DNA of 64,000 bases. Source: CAVXSP01 sp963724645. GTDB taxonomy: Bacteria; Acidobacteriota; Vicinamibacteria; Vicinamibacterales; SCN-69-37. The notes under the pieces are model-generated. The model was not told where the DNA came from and did not search any database. It saw only the letters and a program-made list of their open reading frames with translations. The stretch is from contig CAVRVJ010000002.1 of assembly GCA_963724645.1 (NCBI GenBank), positions 124,001 to 188,000 on the forward strand. The letters run 5' to 3'. Made by a program: the position numbers and the translations under genes. Below are positions 59,461 to 64,000 of this stretch, piece after piece. Every line of letters starts with the position of its first letter. Position 1 is the first letter of the stretch.

Positions 59461-59473
59461 GCGCGCCGGCACC

Positions 59474-60729
59474 ATGGACTCCGCCATTGGCGTCACCAAC
59501 GCGCGCCGGTGGGCCGTCGTCGGCCTGCTGTTCACGGCGTCGCTCATCAATTACTTCGACCGCGCGACCATCTCCTTCGCGCTGCCTCTCATCTCGAAAG
59601 ACCTGAATCTGGGGCCCGAACAGAAGGGACTGTTGCTGTCCGCGTTTGCCTGGTCCTACACGACCATGCAGATTCCGATGGGCATCCTTGCCGATCGCGT
59701 CAATCTTCGGTGGCTCTACGCCGGAGCCTTCACCCTCTGGTCGCTTGCGCAGGGATTGATCGGTTTCGCGGAGAGTCTGCCGGCGCTGATGGCGTTTCGC
59801 TTCGTCCTCGGGATTGGCGAAGCGGTCTATCTGCCCGGCGGATCAAGATCGTCAGTCTCCTCTTCGAGCCAGCCCAGCGCGGACTGCCCTCCGGTCTGTT
59901 CGACGCCGGCACGCGCAGCGGATTGGTGCTGGAAGGTCTGATCGTGCCGTGGATGCTCGTGCAGTTCGGCTGGCGCACCAGTTTTACGATCGTCGGGTTC
60001 ACCGCCTTGATCTGGCTGTTGCCATGGCTGCTGGTCGCGCCGGCCGGCCTGCGATCGTCGGCGTACCATGCGTCCGGCCACAGGCGCGGGTTTTCCAAGA
60101 CCGTGGTGATGCTCGTAACGAACCGCAACCTGCTCGGCGTCTGCCTGGCGTTCTTCTGTTTCGACTATTACTGGTATTTCCTGGTGGGCTGGCTTCCGGA
60201 CTATCTCGTCACCGCGCGCGGCCTCACCATTCTGAAGGCGGGGTTGTCTGCGTCGCTGCCGTACTTCGTGTTCGGGGCCAGTGAGCCGATCGGCGGCTGG
60301 ATCGCCGACCGGTTCGTGAAAATGGGCTGGACTGAGACTCAGGCCCGTAAGCGTGTCATCACGTTCGCGTTCATGACCGGCCTGCTGTTGATTCCTGCGG
60401 CTCGAGTCAACAGCTCGCTGGCCGCCGTCGCGCTGATCATCGGCGGGTGTCTCGTTGGGCTCGCCACAGGCAATCTGCTGGTCGCACTGCAAAGCTGCGC
60501 GCCGAAGGCCGAAGTCGGGCTGTGGACCGGCGTTTACAACTTCGTCGGCAACATCGCGGGCATTCTGTCTCCGCTTATGACGGGATTCCTGATTGCGAAA
60601 ACCGGCTCGTACTCGCCAGCCTTCGCGCTCGCCGCCGGCATGATTGCCGTCGGGCCGGTCGCGCTGTGGTTCATCACCGGCGAGCTCGGCGTCGTGGACG
60701 ACGAACGGAGCGTTACGACGCAGACCTAG
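59474..60729 (+). CDS. MFS transporter, anion:cation symporter (sugar acid) type, one frameshift
   Basis: About 418 residues, 12 helices. INYFDRATISFALPLIS, the loop motif ADRVNLRWLYAG, and FRFVLGIGEAVYLPGG are those of the ACS branch that includes hexuronate and glucarate carriers. A base is missing near 59840, between LPGG and KIVSLLFEP (the only -1 event I resolved). It starts 14 bases after the dehydratase and should import its substrate. Confidence 0.87.
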
Positions 60730-60755
60730 TCGGCCCGCTCAACGGCTCCAGCGGC

Positions 60756-62660
60756 TCACGTCGTCTGGCGGGAATCCAGCTCATCCCAGCGGCGATAGAT
60801 TGCCTCGAGCTCGTCTCGAATCTGTTCCAGGCGGGAAAGCACGCCTGCGATCGCGGCTGCGGGCTCCTTGTAGAATTCGACGCCGGATATGCGCGCATCG
60901 AGGGCGGTCTGTTCGGCCTCGAGTGCCGCAATACGCTCCGGCAGCTGCTCCAGCTCCAACTTCTCCTTGTACGAGAGTCTGGGACGCCCGTTAGAGGCGA
61001 GCCGGGCGATCGGCTTCGGCGCGCGAGGCGTGGGGCTTCGTTCCAGGGGCTCCGCGCCAGGCGGTGGCCTGCGCTGCCGGATCCAATCGTCGTACCCGCC
61101 GACATATTCGCGGACTACCCCGTCGCCTTCAAACGCGAGCGTACTCGTCACGACGTTGTTCAGAAATCTGCGATCGTGACTGACGACGAGAAGGGTACCG
61201 GGAAATTCGGCGAGCTCGGCCTCGACGAGCTCCAGCGTCTCGATATCAAGGTCGTTGGTCGGTTCGTCGAGCACGAGCACGTTGGCAGGCCGTGTGAGCA
61301 GGCGCGCGAGCAACAGCCGGTTGCGTTCGCCGCCCGACAGCGATTTGACCGGCGACCTGGCCCGTTCCGGTGGAAACAGGAAATCCTCGAGGTAGCCGTA
61401 TACGTGCCGCGTGACGCCGCCCACGGTCACGGTGTCGTTGCCCTCGGCTACGGTGTCGACGACCGTCCGCTCCGGATCGAGCTGCTCGCGCTGCTGGTCG
61501 AAATAGGCGATCTGCACATTGGCGCCGCGCCGGATCTCGCCGTGGTCTGGCGCGAGGTCGCCCACCAGCAGCCGAAGCAGTGTCGTCTTGCCGGCGCCGT
61601 TCGGGCCGATCAGCCCGATCCGATCGCCGCGCATGATGCGAACCGATAAATCGCGCACGACCACGGCGCTGTCGTAGCACTTCGTCACATCCCTGGCTTC
61701 GAGAACGAGCCGTCCGGATTTTTCCGCAACGTCCACCTGCAGGCTCACCGTGCCCACTTGCGTGCGCCGCGCCGCGCGCTCTTCACGCATGGCCATCAGC
61801 CGCCGCACACGTCCTTCGTCTCTCGTGCGCCGGGCTTTGACGCCTCGCCGAAGCCACGCTTCCTCCTGCGCGAGCCGCTTGTCGAACCGCTCCGCCGCCC
61901 GACTTTCGTTGGAAAGCCATGCGTCCTTCTGTTGCAGGAAAGTCGTGTAGTTGCCGGGCCATGACGTGAGACGACCGCGATCGAGCTCCACGATGCGGGT
62001 CGCGAGCCGCTCGAGGAACGCGCGGTCGTGTGTGACGAACACAATCGCGCCTGCATAGCCGGTCAGAAACTGCTCGAGCCATTCAATCGACTCGATATCC
62101 AGATGGTTGGTCGGCTCGTCCAGGAGGAGCAACGTGGGCTGGGCAACGAGCGCGCGCGCCAGCAGCACCCGCCGGCGCCAGCCGCCCGACAATGTGTTGA
62201 CGAGCACATCGGGCTGCAGATCGAGGTGCGAGAGCACCAGCTCGACGCGTTGCTCGAGGCTCCATCCGTCGCGTTCTTCCAGCTCGTGCTGAAGCCGGCC
62301 CAGCTCGGCCAGGGCCCGAGACGTGCTGTCGTCGGCTACCCTGACGGCCGCGTGATGGTAGGCCGCCACCAGTTCACCGAGATCGCCGAGCCCTTCCGAC
62401 ACGGTGTCGAAGACCGATTGCGTGCTGGACGCTTCCGCGTCCTGCACGAGCCGGGCGACACGCAGTTCGGGGGCCCGCCAGATGCTTCCCGCATCGGGAA
62501 TGAGCTCGCCCGAAAGGATTCTCAGGAGCGTCGACTTGCCGGTGCCGTTCCGACCGATCACCGCGATCCGTTCGCCGGCATCGACCAACAGGCTGGCGGC
62601 GTCGAGGAGCGGCACGTGGCCGAACGCCATCGACACGCCATCGAGGGTGATGTACGGCAT
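60756..62660 (-). CDS. uup: ABC-F ATPase (Uup-like)
   Basis: 634 residues, intact. Two ABC domains: GRNGTGKST with LSGGWRRR, LLLDEPTNHLD; and GPNGAGKTT with LSGGERNR, LVLDEPTNDLD. The linker helices lie between (about 250-320). The C-terminal coiled coil (YKEKLELEQLPERIAALEAE and RLEQIRDELEAIYRR) is the DNA-binding tail typical of Uup. ABC-F proteins act on ribosomes; Uup also affects transposon excision and replication intermediates. ATG 62660 chosen by homology. Confidence 0.88.
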   Translation of the reverse strand: MPYITLDGVSMAFGHVPLLDAASLLVDAGERIAVIGRNGTGKSTLLRILSGELIPDAGSIWRAPELRVARLVQDAEASSTQSVFDTVSEGLGDLGELVAAYHHAAVRVADDSTSRALAELGRLQHELEERDGWSLEQRVELVLSHLDLQPDVLVNTLSGGWRRRVLLARALVAQPTLLLLDEPTNHLDIESIEWLEQFLTGYAGAIVFVTHDRAFLERLATRIVELDRGRLTSWPGNYTTFLQQKDAWLSNESRAAERFDKRLAQEEAWLRRGVKARRTRDEGRVRRLMAMREERAARRTQVGTVSLQVDVAEKSGRLVLEARDVTKCYDSAVVVRDLSVRIMRGDRIGLIGPNGAGKTTLLRLLVGDLAPDHGEIRRGANVQIAYFDQQREQLDPERTVVDTVAEGNDTVTVGGVTRHVYGYLEDFLFPPERARSPVKSLSGGERNRLLLARLLTRPANVLVLDEPTNDLDIETLELVEAELAEFPGTLLVVSHDRRFLNNVVTSTLAFEGDGVVREYVGGYDDWIRQRRPPPGAEPLERSPTPRAPKPIARLASNGRPRLSYKEKLELEQLPERIAALEAEQTALDARISGVEFYKEPAAAIAGVLSRLEQIRDELEAIYRRWDELDSRQTT

Positions 62661-62782
62661 GTGTCGAAAGTACCACGGGGCAGAGCGAGACCCACGCCAC
62701 GGACGGCCGCTGCTCACGACAATTCACGCTTTTCTCATTCCGGCGACAGGACTTCAGGCCGACGCCGCTCTAGCCTGTCGGC

Positions 62783-63793
62783 ATGTGGTTCCAGATCGCC
62801 GTGGCCGGCGGGCTGGTCGCGGGTCTTCTCAGCGGCGACATCGGCCAACGTGACGCAGCCGGCTCCACGGCAGCGGCCGCCCGCGCGTCCGATCTTCGCG
62901 CGAGAGCCGTGGAGTCTGGATTCAACCTCGATTACGACGAGGCGATGGCGACCTTCGAAACCGCGATTGCCGCCGATCCCACCAGCTCGGCCGGGTATCG
63001 CCTGGCCGCCGCTGCGGCCTGGACTGCCATCCTGTTCGAGCGGGGCGCCGTCACGGTTGACGACTACCTTGGCGCAGCGCGGGCCAAGGGAGCTCGTCCG
63101 GCGCCCGTCGCGCGGTTCGATGCCGCCTTCCATGACTACATAGGGCGGGCGCTGACGCTCAGCGAGCAGCGCCTGCGCCAGTACCCGGACGACCCCGACG
63201 CGCATTTCGACGCCGGAGCCGCGTTCGGCCTCCTCGCGTGCTACATGGGCACGGTGGAAGGGGCCGTGCTGAAAAGCATGGGGCCCGGACGCCGGGCCTA
63301 TCGAGAACACGAGCGGGTCATACAGCTCGATCCCACCCGGCGGGATGCGGGTCTGATCGTCGGTCTGTACCGCTATATCGTGTCCGCCCTGCCCCTACCG
63401 GCAAGGATGATGGCCCACCTGATGGGCTTCAGCGGTGGGCGCGTCGAAGGGCTTCGTCTGGTCGAAGCCGCCGCCTCTCACACCGGAGAGAGCCAACCGA
63501 GCGCGCTCTTCATGCTGGTCCTCCTTTACAACCGCGAGGGTCGTTACGACGACGCGCTGAGGACGATTGACGAGCTGCAGCGGAGATTCCCGCGCAATCG
63601 GTTGCTCTGGCTCGAAGCCGGCGCGACCGCCCTCAGGGCGGGCCGGCTGGGGCAGGCCAGGTCGCTTCTCGACGAAGGTCTCGCGCGATTGGCTCGCGAT
63701 CCGCGGCCTCATGCACCTGGTGAAGACGCGCGCTGGAAGACGGCATACGACGCGGCCCTGAGGGCTCCAGGCCAGGACGAGGCGGAGGAGTGA
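62783..63793 (+). CDS. Secreted TPR protein
   Basis: 336 residues, intact. The start has a hydrophobic signal (FQIAVAGGLVAGLLSG). TPR-like pairs at about 45-80 (YDEAMATFETAIAADPTS), 125-150, 175-200 (YREHERVIQLDPTRRDAGLI) and 250-300 (YNREGRYDDALRTIDELQRR). Likely a periplasmic scaffold. Divergent from Uup and followed by another exported protein. Confidence 0.75.
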   Translation: MWFQIAVAGGLVAGLLSGDIGQRDAAGSTAAAARASDLRARAVESGFNLDYDEAMATFETAIAADPTSSAGYRLAAAAAWTAILFERGAVTVDDYLGAARAKGARPAPVARFDAAFHDYIGRALTLSEQRLRQYPDDPDAHFDAGAAFGLLACYMGTVEGAVLKSMGPGRRAYREHERVIQLDPTRRDAGLIVGLYRYIVSALPLPARMMAHLMGFSGGRVEGLRLVEAAASHTGESQPSALFMLVLLYNREGRYDDALRTIDELQRRFPRNRLLWLEAGATALRAGRLGQARSLLDEGLARLARDPRPHAPGEDARWKTAYDAALRAPGQDEAEE

Positions 63794-63800
63794 GGTGATC

Positions 63801-64000
63801 ATGTGGAACCGGCGTCGAATTCTGATTGCAAGCGTCGTTGGAGTGGTATCAGTGCTCGTGAATGCGTCCCTGCGGACACGCGCTTCGACCGCGCCATTGA
63901 CCCGCGATCACCTCGCGTCGACGTTCGACGTCGGGATTCGACACCTGGCGTTCGAATGGGATCCGAACGACCCTCGGCCGGAGGCCGAACGCCGGCGGGC
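63801..64000 (+). CDS. Exported protein, N-terminus only
   Basis: Open from ATG 63801 to the window edge (66 codons). GAGGTGATC precedes the ATG. RRRILIASVVGVVSVLVNAS is a signal or anchor; then STFDVGIRHLAFEWDPNDPR. No family recognised from this part. It begins 7 bases after the TPR gene stop and is probably in its operon. Confidence 0.6.
   Translation, partial: MWNRRRILIASVVGVVSVLVNASLRTRASTAPLTRDHLASTFDVGIRHLAFEWDPNDPRPEAERRR

Overview
The window is GC-rich DNA, densely packed with genes on both strands. It carries many exported proteins and looks like a free-living, heterotrophic Acidobacteriota (class Vicinamibacteria is my best guess). The reasons are a duplicated orphan FtsX-type permease (ADOP), M16 peptidase pairs, DUF4159 and DUF3500 proteins, PQQ/propeller-type dehydrogenases with cytochrome c modules, several Tat-exported small-molecule enzymes, and an ArsR-methyltransferase fusion beside ahcY. 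No rRNA, tRNA, CRISPR array, prophage, transposase or plasmid gene was seen. About half of the genes carry one or more frame breaks. In 16 of the 17 breaks I resolved by hand, removing one extra base restores the conserved reading frame, so I treat most broken genes as intact genes in an insertion-prone sequence, not as true pseudogenes.

Layout. 1-5.9 kb: a partial secreted protein, an ABC ATPase, a two-domain M16 peptidase, a propeller sugar dehydrogenase and a small Cys protein. 6.1-12 kb: an exported xylose-isomerase-like TIM barrel, an APC permease, a DUF4159 protein, an SDR and an aminotransferase. 12.1-20.8 kb: a TonB receptor, a cupin, a metallo-beta-lactamase-fold protein, an acetamidase/formamidase, a DUF3500 protein, an EF-hand protein, a CsgG-like lipoprotein-type protein and an O-methyltransferase. 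20.8-31.6 kb: mostly peptidases and exported enzymes on the minus strand (esterase, M3, a Tat-lipoprotein enolase-superfamily enzyme, an M16 pair, an amidohydrolase, and an M23/PKD/deacetylase fusion), with a tiny plus-strand rpoZ among them. 31.7-38.1 kb: a large cytochrome-containing dehydrogenase, an amidohydrolase, then ahcY and its probable SAH-responsive regulator. 38.2-46.3 kb: a DPP4-type S9 peptidase, ADOP permease, and two Na+-coupled organic-acid carriers with a DUF3311 partner. 46.4-53.7 kb: a diheme cytochrome fusion, GNAT, a second exported TIM barrel, a HCDH-ECH fusion, and two envelope glycosyltransferases. 53.7-60.7 kb: a sugar-acid catabolic group (2-hydroxyacid dehydrogenase, IlvD/Edd dehydratase, SDR, L-fuconate-dehydratase-like enzyme, MFS carrier). 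60.7-64 kb: Uup-type ABC-F ATPase and TPR proteins.

Together the genes describe a scavenger: proteins, peptides, sugars and sugar acids are cut or oxidised outside the cytoplasm, imported by TonB, MFS, SSS and DctA-type carriers, and finished inside.

The strongest non-coding signal is a dispersed palindromic element found six times, twice complete (10668-10771 and 31593-31697) and four times as half or decayed copies. One copy supplies stop codons to two converging genes. A second, unrelated, near-perfect inverted repeat lies at 55359-55482, and two short tandem/inverted repeat arrays lie at 9743-9892 and 43006-43130.
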